DNA of 64,000 nt from Pseudomonadota bacterium (GCA_023388715.1 JAEWFT010000055.1:1-64000); one strand, 5' to 3'; shown: positions 44,358-53,099, counted from the first letter of the stretch. Translations and numbers: made by a program. The notes: a model not told the origin generated them from the sequence alone.

Positions 44358-45269
44358 ATGCCGATGCTGCCCCTCCCGCGGCTGGTCCTGCTCGCCGTGC
44401 TGTCGGCATGCCTTGCTGGCTGCGAAGCGCCGCGGATGCCATTCGCCCGCATCGCCGGGCTGGTCACCAGCGATGAACTGGTCGAGATCAGCGGCCTGGC
44501 GGCCTCGCGCGTGCATGACGACGTGCTGTGGGCGATCAACGACGGCGGCAACCACGCGCGCCTGTACGCGCTCAACCGCCGTGGCGGCGTCGTTGCCCGC
44601 TTCGAGGTCAAGGGCGCGCGCAACCTCGACTGGGAGGACCTTGCCGGCTTCGAGCTCGATGGCAAGCACTACCTGCTGGTGGCCGATACCGGCGATAACG
44701 GCGGGCGGCGCAAGGAGTTCCAGCTGCACGTGTTCGAGGAACCCGACGCGCTGCAGGACGGCACCCTCGCGCCGGCGTGGACGATCCGCGCGCGCTGGCC
44801 CGACGGCCCGCGCGACTGCGAGGCGGTGGCGGTCGACGCCGCCGCCGGGCAGGTGCTGCTGGTCTCGAAGAAACGCAACCCGCCCGACCTGTTCGCGCTG
44901 CCGCTGGCCGATGCCGGCAACCGGATTGGCGAAGCCCGCCGCATCGGCCGCTTGGCGGGGGTGCCGCAGGCCAGCGCCGAGATGCAGGCCAATGACCCGA
45001 GGCTGGCCAAGCTGTTCCCTCAGGTCACCTCCGCCGATCTATCGCCCGACCGCGCCACGCTGGCGGTGCTGACCTACGGCAGCGTGCTGTTCTACCGTCG
45101 CCTTGCCGACGAAGGCTGGGGCGAGGCGGTCGCCCGTGCGCCCGAGGCGCATGACGTGCCGCTGATCCCGCAGGCGGAGGCGATTGCCTGGAGTTCGGGC
45201 GGTGGCGGCCTGTATGCCACCGGCGAGTTCAGCCCCGCCCCCCTGTTCTATCTGGTGCCGCAAGGCTGA
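44358..45269 (+). CDS. Lipoprotein with beta-propeller-like repeats, unknown function
   Basis: A 303-residue protein with a lipobox (LSACLAGC, Cys at about 22), followed by propeller-like repeats: EISGLAASRVHDDVLWAIND, VLLVSKKRNPPDLFALPL, TSADLSPDRATLAVLTYGSV and AEAIAWSSGGGGLYATGEFS. The pattern resembles SdiA-regulated/esterase-like phytase or NHL-type propellers. Binding partner or enzyme activity unknown. It is on the opposite strand from purT and ends just before the SPFH operon promoter. Confidence 0.75.
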   Translation: MPMLPLPRLVLLAVLSACLAGCEAPRMPFARIAGLVTSDELVEISGLAASRVHDDVLWAINDGGNHARLYALNRRGGVVARFEVKGARNLDWEDLAGFELDGKHYLLVADTGDNGGRRKEFQLHVFEEPDALQDGTLAPAWTIRARWPDGPRDCEAVAVDAAAGQVLLVSKKRNPPDLFALPLADAGNRIGEARRIGRLAGVPQASAEMQANDPRLAKLFPQVTSADLSPDRATLAVLTYGSVLFYRRLADEGWGEAVARAPEAHDVPLIPQAEAIAWSSGGGGLYATGEFSPAPLFYLVPQG

Positions 45270-45299
45270 CGCCGGCCGCGACCGCTCGTCGGCAGCCGC

Positions 45300-45328
45300 T
45301 TGCGCGATAGATATCATTTTGATATCAC
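45300..45328 (+). promoter_or_regulatory. Promoter overlapping two GATATCA direct repeats
   Basis: TTGCGC (45300-45305), 17-base spacer, TATCAC (45323-45328) gives a plausible promoter. It overlaps GATATCA (45310-45316), TTTT, GATATCA (45321-45327); each repeat contains the palindrome GATATC. This is a likely operator, 48 bases before the SPFH gene, possibly for the ribbon-helix-helix protein encoded third in the operon. Confidence 0.5.
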
Positions 45329-45374
45329 TCTTTCACCGGCTCAGGTCGAGCCTCCCGCCACTGCAGGGCCTGCC

Positions 45375-46256
45375 ATGAAAGAGAACCCGATTGCGTCCGT
45401 TTCCGGAATTCCCTACCTCATCGGCGTGCTGGTCCTGCTGCTGCTGGCCGGCTGGGCGCTGGCCTCCGGCATCGGCCCCGATCCCGACACCGGCATTGCC
45501 TCCGGTTGGCAGATCTTCGGCAGCATCCTGCTCGGCACGCTGGCGTTCTTCAGCCTGATCGGCCTGTACACGGTGCAGCCCAACCAGGCCGCGGTGCTCA
45601 GCCTGTTCGGCAAGTACGTGGGCACGGTCAAGGAAAACGGCCTGCGCTGGAACAACCCCTTCTACTCCAAGAAGAAGATCAGCCTGCGCGTGCGCAACTT
45701 CGAGAGCGGCAAGCTCAAGGTCAACGAGCTGGAAGGCAGCCCGATCGAGATCGCCGCGGTGATCGTGTGGCAGGTGGTCGATGCCTCCGAGGCGGTGTTC
45801 AACGTCGACGACTACGAGAGCTTCGTGCAGATCCAGTCCGAAGCCGCGCTGCGCTCGATGGCGACCAGCTATCCGTACGACCAGCACGAGGATGGGCAGA
45901 TGTCGCTGCGCAGCCATGCCGCGGAAATCAGCGAGCACCTGCAGAAGGAACTGGCCGAGCGCCTGGCCGATGCCGGCGTGCAGGTGCTGGATGCGCGCAT
46001 CAGCCACCTGGCCTATGCCCCGGAGATCGCGCAGGTGATGCTGCAGCGGCAGCAGGCGAACGCGGTGATCGCGGCGCGCACGCGGATCGTGGCCGGTGCG
46101 GTGGGCATGGTCGAGATGGCGCTCGCCGAACTGCAGAAGAACGGCGTGGTCGAGCTGGACGAGGAGCGCAAGGCGCAGATGGTCAGCAACCTGCTGGTGG
46201 TGCTGTGCGGCGACCGCAGCACGCAGCCGATCGTCAACACCGGCAGCCTGTACTGA
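45375..46256 (+). CDS. SPFH/band-7 domain membrane protein
   Basis: A 293-residue protein with two N-terminal membrane helices (IPYLIGVLVLLLLAGWALA and IFGSILLGTLAFFSLIGLY, about 12-65), then an SPFH domain (VQPNQAAVLSLFGKYVGTVKE, LRWNNPFYSKKKISLR, ERLADAGVQVLDARISHLAYA) and a C-terminal helical region. It is related to slipins, stomatins and HflK/C, and forms membrane scaffolds. First gene of an eight-gene co-directional run. ATG 45375 is used; the longer frame overlaps the promoter. Confidence 0.88.
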   Translation: MKENPIASVSGIPYLIGVLVLLLLAGWALASGIGPDPDTGIASGWQIFGSILLGTLAFFSLIGLYTVQPNQAAVLSLFGKYVGTVKENGLRWNNPFYSKKKISLRVRNFESGKLKVNELEGSPIEIAAVIVWQVVDASEAVFNVDDYESFVQIQSEAALRSMATSYPYDQHEDGQMSLRSHAAEISEHLQKELAERLADAGVQVLDARISHLAYAPEIAQVMLQRQQANAVIAARTRIVAGAVGMVEMALAELQKNGVVELDEERKAQMVSNLLVVLCGDRSTQPIVNTGSLY

Positions 46257-46266
46257 GGATGCCGCG

Positions 46267-46629
46267 ATGTTTCTCGAGGCGTGGATCGTCCCGGTGATCA
46301 TGCTGCTGTCGGCGCTGCCGCTGCTGGTGATCGGGATCGCGGTGCGCCGCGGCAAGCTTGGTCTGGTCAGTGGTCTGGACGTCGATCGCGTGCGCGACGC
46401 CGACGCGGCCGCCGCCAGCATCGGCAACAAGCTGCTCGCGCTGGGCGCGGCGATGGTGGCGGCCGCGCCCGCGTACCTCTGGGCCGGGGTCGACAAGGGC
46501 CGGGTGATGCTGGTGACGATCGCGCTGGTAGTGGCGGTCAATGCGATCGCGTTGTGGCTGGTGTTCGCGGTGGCCGCGGTCAAGCGCGACTACCGGACGC
46601 CGGCGCCGCGACCCGGACGCCATGGCTGA
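46267..46629 (+). CDS. Small membrane protein, SdpI/DUF3784-like
   Basis: A 120-residue protein with three predicted helices: WIVPVIMLLSALPLLVIGIAV (about 6-26), a second at about 58-75 and a third, VMLVTIALVVAVNAIALWLV. A cytoplasmic-type loop (RGKLGLVSGLDVDRVRDADA) recalls SdpI/DUF3784 proteins. It follows the SPFH gene by 10 bases and overlaps the next gene by 8. A partner role for the SPFH protein is inferred from position only. Confidence 0.7.
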   Translation: MFLEAWIVPVIMLLSALPLLVIGIAVRRGKLGLVSGLDVDRVRDADAAAASIGNKLLALGAAMVAAAPAYLWAGVDKGRVMLVTIALVVAVNAIALWLVFAVAAVKRDYRTPAPRPGRHG

Positions 46630-46804
46630 GAAAAAAGCCTATCCGCTGCGCATCAATGCCGACGTCCTGGCGGCGGCGCAGCGCTGGGCCGACGATGAAC
46701 TGCGCAGCCTCAACGCGCAGATCGAATACGTGTTGCGCGACGCGCTGCGCAAGGCCGGGCGCCTGCCACGGCCGGAAAAGGACAAACGCGGGGAGGATGC
46801 ATGA
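46622..46804 (+). CDS. Arc-type ribbon-helix-helix DNA-binding protein
   Basis: A 60-residue basic protein with a beta strand then two helices: KKAYPLRINADVLAAAQRWA, then DDELRSLNAQIEYVLRDALR. The pattern YPLRIN...LR.LN.QIEYVLRDAL is that of Arc/MetJ-like ribbon-helix-helix repressors and antitoxins. It overlaps the membrane protein by 8 bases and the DUF4177 gene by 4. It is the only regulator in the operon and probably binds the repeats at 45310-45327. No toxin-type partner is recognisable next to it. Confidence 0.8.
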   Translation: MAEKKAYPLRINADVLAAAQRWADDELRSLNAQIEYVLRDALRKAGRLPRPEKDKRGEDA

Positions 46805-46983
46805 GCAAGCGCTGGAGTTACCTGGTGGTGGAGGTCAAGACGAGCCTGATGGGAAGTTTCAAGCTGGAGCAGCTGCAGGAAGAGCTGGACAAGCATGGAC
46901 GTGCCGGCTGGGAACTGGTCAACATCGTCCACGCCACGCCAACCGTTTCATCCCCCACCCTGGTCTTCAAGAAGGACGCCTGA
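46801..46983 (+). CDS. DUF4177-family small protein
   Basis: A 60-residue protein matching the DUF4177 pattern: KRWSYLVVEVKTSLMG, a central helix KLEQLQEELDKHGRAGWELV and a closing strand SSPTLVFKKD. The conserved 'GWELV' is seen. Function unknown; such proteins often sit next to membrane or regulatory genes. The start is coupled (ATGA) to the ribbon-helix-helix gene; 1 base separates the stop from the next ATG. Confidence 0.78.
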   Translation: MSKRWSYLVVEVKTSLMGSFKLEQLQEELDKHGRAGWELVNIVHATPTVSSPTLVFKKDA

Positions 46984-46984
46984 C

Positions 46985-48307
46985 ATGCCCCGCTTTCTCG
47001 TGATGCTGATGCTGGCGATCGTCACGGCGCTGGCGCCCGGTGGCAACGCTGCCGCGCAATCGCCGGCCGACCCCGCGGCCACCGCGACCACGCTGCTCGA
47101 CCACCTGGACGCCGGCCGCTACGCGCAGGCCGAGGCCATGTTCGATGCGGCGATGGCAAAGGCGGTGCCGGCGGACAAGCTGAAGGGACTCTGGGAAGCG
47201 CTGCCGGCGCAGGTCGGACCCGCCAAGGGCCGCGGCGAAGCCTCGACCGTCGAACAGGGCGGCATGCACGTCGTGCGATTGGCCCTGCAATACGAGAAGG
47301 CCGCACTGGTCGCCAGCGTCGCGGTCCACGCGCAGGGCCGCATCACCGGCTTCTTGATCCAGCCGGCAGCGGCGGCCGCGCCGGTGGCCCCGGTCTCGCA
47401 GGATGCGGCCTTCATCGAGCGCGAGCTGATGGTGGGCGACGGCCCCAGCGCCCTTCCGGGCACCCTTGCCATGCCCAAGGGCACGGGCCCCTTCCCGGCG
47501 GTGGTGCTGGTGCATGGCTCCGGCCCGCACGACCGCGATGAAACGATCGGGCCGAACAAGCCCTTCCTCGACATTGCCCGCGGCCTGGCGGCGCAGGGCA
47601 TCGCCGTGCTGCGCTACGAAAAGCGCACCCGCGCGCGCCCGCAGGAGTTCGTGGGCAAGCTGTTCACCGTCGACGATGAAACCACCGACGATGCGGTGCG
47701 CGCGGTCGCCGCACTGCGTGCGGTTGACGGCGTCGATGGCAAGCGCGTGTTCGTGCTGGGCCACAGCCAGGGCGGGATGATGGCGCCGCGCATCGCGGCA
47801 AGGTCCGGCCACGTTGCCGGCCTGGTGCTGCTGGCGGCGCCTGCGCGCCCGCTGCTGGACATCGTCATCGAGCAGAACCGCCGGCTCGCGGTTCTGGACG
47901 ACGGCAAGACCAGCGACGCGGAGCGCGATGCCATCAATGCGCTGGTGCAGCAGGCGCGCGACGCCCGCAACCCGGCGACAGAAGCAGGTGCCAAGGGGAT
48001 CATGGGGTTGCCGGTCGGCTACTGGCGCAGCATCGATGCGGTGGACCCGGTGGCCGAGGCGCGCGAGGTGGCGTTGCCCATGCTGGTACTGCAGGGCGCG
48101 CGCGACATCCAGGTGGTCGATGCCGACTGGCAACGCTGGCGCGGTGCGTTCCACGCCGACAAGCGGGTGCAGTTCAAGCTCTACGATTCCCTCAACCACC
48201 TGGCGATCGCCGGCACCGGCGAAGGATCGCTGGCCGAGTACCAGACGCCCGGCCACGTGGATGCCACGCTGATCGCCGACGTCGCCGCCTGGATCCGCGC
48301 ACGCTGA
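46985..48307 (+). CDS. Exported alpha/beta hydrolase with N-terminal DUF3887-like domain
   Basis: A 440-residue protein: signal peptide (FLVMLMLAIVTALAPGGNAAAQ), DUF3887-like region (LLDHLDAGRYAQAEAMFDAA, about 35-130), then an alpha/beta hydrolase with VVLVHGSGPHDRDE, the nucleophile GHSQGG in VFVLGHSQGGMMAPRIA, an acid in LQGARDIQVVDADW and a His in DSLNHLAIAG. It acts in the periplasm, perhaps as an esterase or peptidase; substrate unknown. The stop overlaps the start of the next gene by 1 base. Confidence 0.86.
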   Translation: MPRFLVMLMLAIVTALAPGGNAAAQSPADPAATATTLLDHLDAGRYAQAEAMFDAAMAKAVPADKLKGLWEALPAQVGPAKGRGEASTVEQGGMHVVRLALQYEKAALVASVAVHAQGRITGFLIQPAAAAAPVAPVSQDAAFIERELMVGDGPSALPGTLAMPKGTGPFPAVVLVHGSGPHDRDETIGPNKPFLDIARGLAAQGIAVLRYEKRTRARPQEFVGKLFTVDDETTDDAVRAVAALRAVDGVDGKRVFVLGHSQGGMMAPRIAARSGHVAGLVLLAAPARPLLDIVIEQNRRLAVLDDGKTSDAERDAINALVQQARDARNPATEAGAKGIMGLPVGYWRSIDAVDPVAEAREVALPMLVLQGARDIQVVDADWQRWRGAFHADKRVQFKLYDSLNHLAIAGTGEGSLAEYQTPGHVDATLIADVAAWIRAR

Positions 48308-48861
48308 TGGCCGCCCCGGGCAACCGCGGGCGCGGATTCGCGGTGGTGCCGCCACCGGCGCATGCGGGCCTGCTGCTGGCGGCGCTGCTCGCCCTGCCCG
48401 CGGTGGCGCTGCTCGTCGCGTTCCTCAAGGACTCCGCCAACGGCCAGGGCCAGGCGTGGAACATCGTTGGTTCGCTGGCGATCCTCGCCGCCGTGTCGCT
48501 GCTGGCCTTCGTCAGCCTGTTGCGGCGGCGGGTGTCACTGGAGGAAGGTCGCCTGCGGGTGCAGGCCGGCGTATTCACGCAGACCGTGGCCGCCACCGAC
48601 ATCGACCTTGCACGCGCCCGCGTGGTCGACCTCGCCGAGCGCACCGAGTTGCGGCCCGCGATTAGGACCTGGGGAATGTCGATGCCGGGCTACCACGCCG
48701 GCCACTTCCGGTTGCGTGGCGGCCTGGGAAAGGCGTTTTGCCTCGTCACCGACCGCCAGCGGGTGCTGTGGCTGCCGCGCCGGCAGGGCAATGCGCAGCT
48801 GCTGCTGAGCGTGGAGCAGCCGCAGCTGCTGCTGGACGCGCTGCGCGCCGCACAGGCCTGA
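48307..48861 (+). CDS. PH-domain (bPH2-like) membrane protein
   Basis: A 184-residue protein with two helices near the N-terminus (AGLLLAALLALPAVALLVAFL and NIVGSLAILAAVSLLAFVSLL) and then a PH-like beta domain: RVSLEEGRLRVQAGVFTQTV, ATDIDLARARVVDL, FRLRGGLGKAFCLVTDRQRVLWLP. Such bacterial PH proteins may form higher-order membrane assemblies. Role unknown. It shares 1 base with the hydrolase gene and lies 31 bases before the M15 gene. Confidence 0.75.
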   Translation: MAAPGNRGRGFAVVPPPAHAGLLLAALLALPAVALLVAFLKDSANGQGQAWNIVGSLAILAAVSLLAFVSLLRRRVSLEEGRLRVQAGVFTQTVAATDIDLARARVVDLAERTELRPAIRTWGMSMPGYHAGHFRLRGGLGKAFCLVTDRQRVLWLPRRQGNAQLLLSVEQPQLLLDALRAAQA

Positions 48862-48892
48862 CGCCGGCGACGGCAAGCCCTATCCTTGCGCG

Positions 48893-49708
48893 ATGGCGCA
48901 TCGCCCGATCCCGCTGCAATCCGTGCTGCTCAACACCCCCGACATCGAGTTGTGGCCGGGCGGGTTGCTGCGCGCGCGGGGGAATGCGGACGCGCGCCAG
49001 CTTGCGCGTGCGCTGCGGGTCTTGCGACGCAAGCGCGACGGACGCTACCTGGCCGTCGAACTACCCGAGGGCCTGCTGCCGCTCGTGGCCCGCCTGCCGC
49101 GCGAAGCCGGTATCGCCGACGCACTGGCGGCACTGGAAGCCCCGCCGCGGCGTGGCCCTCCGGCCGCCGCTGACGTCTTGCCGACCGATGGCGTCCAGCA
49201 GCGACTGGCCATGCTGGGGATCGACGCCGACGACTACGCCGCACGCACCGGGCTTGCGCTGGTCGCCGAACCCGCGTGGCTGATGTTCGCGGGCATCGAC
49301 CGCTACCGCCGCGCGCTGTGGTTGCAGCGCGATGCCGCGCGCGCCTGGCTGGGGATGCGCGCGGCTGCGTTGCGCGACGGCGTGGTGCTGGAGGCGATCT
49401 CCGGGTACCGCAGCCACGACTACCAGCTTGGCATTTTCGAGCGCAAGCAGGCGCGGGGCCTGGCCATCGACGACATCCTCGCGGTCAACGCGGCGCCCGG
49501 CTTCAGCGAACACCATTCCGGGCAGGCGCTTGACATCGGAACGCCTGGGGAACCGCCTTCCGAGGAATCGTTCGAGGCAACCCCGGCGCATGCCTGGCTG
49601 CAGCAGCATGCCTCCTCGCATGGATTCGGCATGAGCTATCCGCGCGACAACCCGCACGGCATCACGTTCGAGCCCTGGCACTGGCGTTACCAAGCGGCCG
49701 CCGGATGA
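48893..49708 (+). CDS. M15-family D-alanyl-D-alanine carboxypeptidase (VanY-like)
   Basis: A 271-residue protein. The N-terminal ~120 residues are unassigned; the C-terminal VanY-like domain has ISGYRSHDYQLGIFERK, the zinc motif SEHHSGQALDIGT (His and Asp) and FEPWHWRY (second His). It trims D-Ala from peptidoglycan stem peptides. No signal peptide is evident from ATG 48893, so the export route is unclear, or the start is misjudged. The stop overlaps the acyltransferase start by 4 bases. Confidence 0.85.
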   Translation: MAHRPIPLQSVLLNTPDIELWPGGLLRARGNADARQLARALRVLRRKRDGRYLAVELPEGLLPLVARLPREAGIADALAALEAPPRRGPPAAADVLPTDGVQQRLAMLGIDADDYAARTGLALVAEPAWLMFAGIDRYRRALWLQRDAARAWLGMRAAALRDGVVLEAISGYRSHDYQLGIFERKQARGLAIDDILAVNAAPGFSEHHSGQALDIGTPGEPPSEESFEATPAHAWLQQHASSHGFGMSYPRDNPHGITFEPWHWRYQAAAG

Positions 49709-50772
49709 GCGGGGATCGTACCGGCACGATCGCCAGTGCATGGGCGAGCGGCCGCAACAACTTCAACCTGATCCGGCTGCTGGCGGCGTGGCTGGTGATC
49801 CACGGCCATGCTTGGGCGATCACCGGGAGCAGTGGCGGCGATTTTCTCACCTGGCTCACGCGCTTCAAGTTTGCTGGCGGCGTCGCGGTGGACATGTTCT
49901 TCGTGATCAGCGGCTTCCTGATCGCCGCCAGCCTGGAGCGCAACAGCGCGCGCGCCTACCTCGCGGGGCGGGCGCTGCGCATCCTGCCCGCGCTGCTGGT
50001 GTGCGTCGCGGCGAGCGTGTTCGTCCTCGGGCCACTTGTGACCACCGCAGCGGACTACTGGCGGCACCCGGAGACCTGGCGCTACTTGTGGATGAACGGC
50101 TCGCTGTGGTCCAACGCCTACTTCCTGCCCGGTGTGTTCGAGGGCAACCCTAACCGGGCGGTCAACGGATCGCTCTGGACCCTGCCGATCGAGGCGCGCC
50201 TGTACGTCGCGCTGCTTCTGGCGGGCCTTGCCGGCCTGCTGGCGCCGCGGCGCTACACCGTGCTGTGGGCGTCTGCGCTGCTGGCCGTTTACGCTGTGGC
50301 GGCATGGCGCCACCCACTGCCGGAGCATCTGGCGAACTACGCGTGGACCTGCAGCTTCTTCATCACCGGCGCCGCCGCCTGGATCAACCGCGCGCGCATA
50401 CCGCTCAGCCCGTGGCCCGTCCTGGCGTTGCTCGCGCTTTGCGCGCTGGCCCGCGGAACCGGGTGGTTCCACTTGCCCTATTTCTTCCTGCTGGCCTACG
50501 GCACGCTTTACCTTGGGCTGGCGGTCCGCTTGCCGCTGATCAGGCGACACGACCTGTCCTACGGCCTCTACCTGTACGGCTGGCCGGCGGCGCAGCTGGT
50601 GCAGTCGATCGCGCCCGGCGAGCCGCTGCACAACACTGCATGGGCCACGGTGCTGGCGCTGGTACTGGCAGCGGGGTCGTGGTGGCTGGTCGAGCAGCCT
50701 GCCCTGCGCCTGAAACGACACCTGCTCGCACCTCCGCCTCCCGCCTCGCCCGCCAGCGCAGCGGCGGCCTGA
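49705..50772 (+). CDS. Acyltransferase 3 family membrane protein
   Basis: A 355-residue polytopic inner-membrane protein (about ten helices) starting with the family pattern NNFNLIRLLAAWLVIHGHAW (the conserved His in the first helix) and VAVDMFFVISGFLIAASLER. Such enzymes add acetyl or other acyl groups to surface or periplasmic sugars (OafA-like). It ends 1 base from the convergent rhamnose operon. A sugar or peptidoglycan target is inferred from the neighbours. Confidence 0.88.
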   Translation: MSGDRTGTIASAWASGRNNFNLIRLLAAWLVIHGHAWAITGSSGGDFLTWLTRFKFAGGVAVDMFFVISGFLIAASLERNSARAYLAGRALRILPALLVCVAASVFVLGPLVTTAADYWRHPETWRYLWMNGSLWSNAYFLPGVFEGNPNRAVNGSLWTLPIEARLYVALLLAGLAGLLAPRRYTVLWASALLAVYAVAAWRHPLPEHLANYAWTCSFFITGAAAWINRARIPLSPWPVLALLALCALARGTGWFHLPYFFLLAYGTLYLGLAVRLPLIRRHDLSYGLYLYGWPAAQLVQSIAPGEPLHNTAWATVLALVLAAGSWWLVEQPALRLKRHLLAPPPPASPASAAAA

Positions 50773-50773
50773 T

Positions 50774-51658
50774 TCAGTCGGCCAGCTGGCCGATGACGTC
50801 CTGCAGGCCCTGGCGCCACGATGGAGGAGTAATGCCGAAATCGGCGCGCAGGCGGCTGGTGTCGAGCACCGAATAGGCCGGGCGCCGGGCGGGCGTCGGA
50901 TAGTCGCTGGTGCCGATGGCCCGGACCCGCGGCACGCGCGGAAGGCGTCCCGCTGCGTGCGCCTGCTCGAAGATCGCGCGGGCGAATTCGTGCCAGCTGG
51001 CCTGCCCTGCCGCGGTCAGGTGCCAGGTACCGGACGCATCCACGCCCTGTCGCACGATTTCGGCGGTGGCGTTGGCGATGAAATGCGCGGGGGTCGGCGC
51101 GCCGACCTGGTCGGCCACCACGCCCAGCTCATCCCGCTCGCCGCCAAGGCGCAACATGGTGCGCAGGAAATTGCTGCCGTGCGTGGCATACACCCAGGCG
51201 GTGCGCAGGATGGCGTGGCGGGCGCCGCTGTCGCGTATGGCCTGCTCGCCCGCCAGCTTGCTGGCGCCATAGACGCCCAGGGGGGCGGTGGGATCCTCTT
51301 CCCGGTACGGGCGCGAGCCGGTGCCGTCGAACACGTAGTCGGTGGAGTAATGGACCAGCAGCGCACCCTCGCCGGCGCAGGCGCGCGCAAGTGCGGCGGG
51401 CGCCGCCGCATTGACCCGGAATGCGCCATCCGGTTCGGCTTCCGCGCGATCCACCGCGGTATAGGCGGCCGCGTTCACCACCACATCGGGCGCCACGCGG
51501 CGCACCAGGTCTTCCAGCGCGTCAGGCGCATCGAAATCGGCAAGCAGGTCGGAACCTGCGCCTTGGCGCGTGGCAACGATTAACTCGCCCAGCGGGAGCA
51601 GGCTGCGCCGCAGCTCACGCCCCACCTGTCCATTGCCGCCAAGCAGCAGCAGCTTCAT
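50774..51658 (-). CDS. rfbD: dTDP-4-dehydrorhamnose reductase
   Basis: A 294-residue short-chain dehydrogenase that makes dTDP-L-rhamnose with NADPH, the last step of the pathway. Seen: LLLGGNGQVGREL (cofactor site), VVNAAAYTAVDRAE, YSTDYVFDG and PLGVYGASKLAGE (YxxxK catalytic pair). Last gene of the rfbBACD operon; its start overlaps the rfbC stop by 4 bases. Confidence 0.96.
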   Translation of the reverse strand: MKLLLLGGNGQVGRELRRSLLPLGELIVATRQGAGSDLLADFDAPDALEDLVRRVAPDVVVNAAAYTAVDRAEAEPDGAFRVNAAAPAALARACAGEGALLVHYSTDYVFDGTGSRPYREEDPTAPLGVYGASKLAGEQAIRDSGARHAILRTAWVYATHGSNFLRTMLRLGGERDELGVVADQVGAPTPAHFIANATAEIVRQGVDASGTWHLTAAGQASWHEFARAIFEQAHAAGRLPRVPRVRAIGTSDYPTPARRPAYSVLDTSRLRADFGITPPSWRQGLQDVIGQLAD

Positions 51659-52215
51659 GCGGCGAACTGCGGCAATCGCTCCGCGGCCACCTCCGCCAGC
51701 AGCGGTGCGGCCGCATCCTTGTCCGACAGCGAGACCTCCGCCAGCGGCCAGTCGATGGCCAGTTGCGGATCGTCCCAGCGCAGCGAGTTGTCGCTGGCGC
51801 GGTCATACGGCGCGGTGCACAGGTAGGTGAACACCGCGGTCTCGCTCAGGGTCAGGAAGCCGTGGGCGAACCCTTCCGGAATCCAGAAGTGACGCTTGTT
51901 GTCCGCGCTCAGGATCGCGGCGGCGTGGCGGCCAAACGTGGGTGACCCGCGACGGATGTCGACGGCGACGTCGTACACCTCGCCCTCCAGCACGCTCACC
52001 AGCTTGCCCTGCACGTTGTGCGGCCATTGGTAGTGCAGCCCTCGCAGCACGCCCTTCTGCGAGCGGCTGACGTTGTGCTGGACGAACTGCGTCGGCAGGC
52101 CGTGCTCGGCGAAGCGCGCCGCATTCCAGCCCTCGTAGAACCAGCCGCGCTCGTCGCCGAACACCGCCGGCTCGATCACCACGCAACCGGGCAGGCCGGT
52201 CTGGATCAGCTTCAT
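51655..52215 (-). CDS. rfbC: dTDP-4-dehydrorhamnose 3,5-epimerase
   Basis: A 186-residue cupin epimerase. Seen: FGDERGWFYEGWN, FVQHNVSRSQKGVLRGLHYQ (catalytic His61), YDVAVDIRRGSPTFG and IPEGFAHGFLTLSE. It converts dTDP-4-keto-6-deoxyglucose to the L-lyxo form. ATG 52215 overlaps the rfbA stop by 4 bases. Confidence 0.97.
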   Translation of the reverse strand: MKLIQTGLPGCVVIEPAVFGDERGWFYEGWNAARFAEHGLPTQFVQHNVSRSQKGVLRGLHYQWPHNVQGKLVSVLEGEVYDVAVDIRRGSPTFGRHAAAILSADNKRHFWIPEGFAHGFLTLSETAVFTYLCTAPYDRASDNSLRWDDPQLAIDWPLAEVSLSDKDAAAPLLAEVAAERLPQFAA

Positions 52216-53099
52216 TCGACCCGCCCGTGCTCGAGCAGGCCGAGCAGGTACTGGCCGTAGCCGTTCTTGGCCAGCGGCCGGGCCAGCTCGCGCAGCTGTC
52301 CGTCGTCGATCCAGCCGTTGTAGTAGGCGATCTCCTCCGGGCAGCACACCCGAAGGCCCTGGCGCTTCTCGACCGTCTCGATGAAGGTGGAGGCCTCGAC
52401 CAGCGATTCGTGGGTGCCGGTGTCCAGCCAGGCATAACCGCGCCCCATCCGCTCCAGCTGCAGGCTGCCATCCTCCAGGTAACGGCGGTTGAGGTCGGTG
52501 ATCTCGAGCTCGCCCCGCGGCGACGGCGCCAGCTCGGCGGCGTAGTCGCAGACGCGGCCGTCGTAGAAGTACAGGCCGGTGACGGCGTAGTTCGACTTTG
52601 GCTGGCCCGGTTTCTCCTCCAGCCCGACCACGGTCCCGCTGGCGTCGAACTCGGCCACGCCGTAGCGCTCCGGGTCGCGCACCCAATAGCCGAACACGGT
52701 CGCGCCGTGCTCGCGCGCGTCGGCGCGCCTGAGCAGGTCGGTCAGGCCATGGCCGTGGAAGATGTTGTCGCCCAGCACCAGGCAGCTGGGCCCGCCGGCG
52801 AGGAACTCGCGACCGATCAGGAAGGCCTGCGCCAGGCCGTCCGGGCTCGGCTGCGCGGCATACTCGATCTTCATCCCCCACTGCGAACCATCGCCCAGCA
52901 GGTGCTGGAACAACGCCTGCTCGTGCGGGGTATTGATCACCAGTACTTCGCGGATCCCGGCCAGCATCAGCACGCTGAGCGGGTAATAGACCATTGGCTT
53001 GTCGTACACCGGCAGCAGCTGCTTGCTGATGGCGCGGGTGATCGGATATAGCCGGGTGCCGGAGCCGCCGGCCAGGATGATGCCCTTGCGCTGGGTCAT
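52212..53099 (-). CDS. rfbA: Glucose-1-phosphate thymidylyltransferase
   Basis: A 295-residue nucleotidyltransferase that makes dTDP-glucose. Seen: KGIILAGGSGTRLYPITRAI (signature), YDKPMVYYPLSVLMLAGI, LVLGDNIFHGHGL (metal Asp), GLEEKPGQPKS and GRGYAWLDTGTHESL. ATG 53099 gives the normal N-terminus MTQRKG. Overlaps rfbB by 4 bases. Confidence 0.97.
   Translation of the reverse strand: MTQRKGIILAGGSGTRLYPITRAISKQLLPVYDKPMVYYPLSVLMLAGIREVLVINTPHEQALFQHLLGDGSQWGMKIEYAAQPSPDGLAQAFLIGREFLAGGPSCLVLGDNIFHGHGLTDLLRRADAREHGATVFGYWVRDPERYGVAEFDASGTVVGLEEKPGQPKSNYAVTGLYFYDGRVCDYAAELAPSPRGELEITDLNRRYLEDGSLQLERMGRGYAWLDTGTHESLVEASTFIETVEKRQGLRVCCPEEIAYYNGWIDDGQLRELARPLAKNGYGQYLLGLLEHGRVE

Noticed and set aside
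46622..46983. Ribbon-helix-helix gene plus the next small gene as a toxin-antitoxin pair
   Set aside because: The partner matches DUF4177, not a known toxin family, and both lie inside a longer operon. An operon regulator is the simpler reading.
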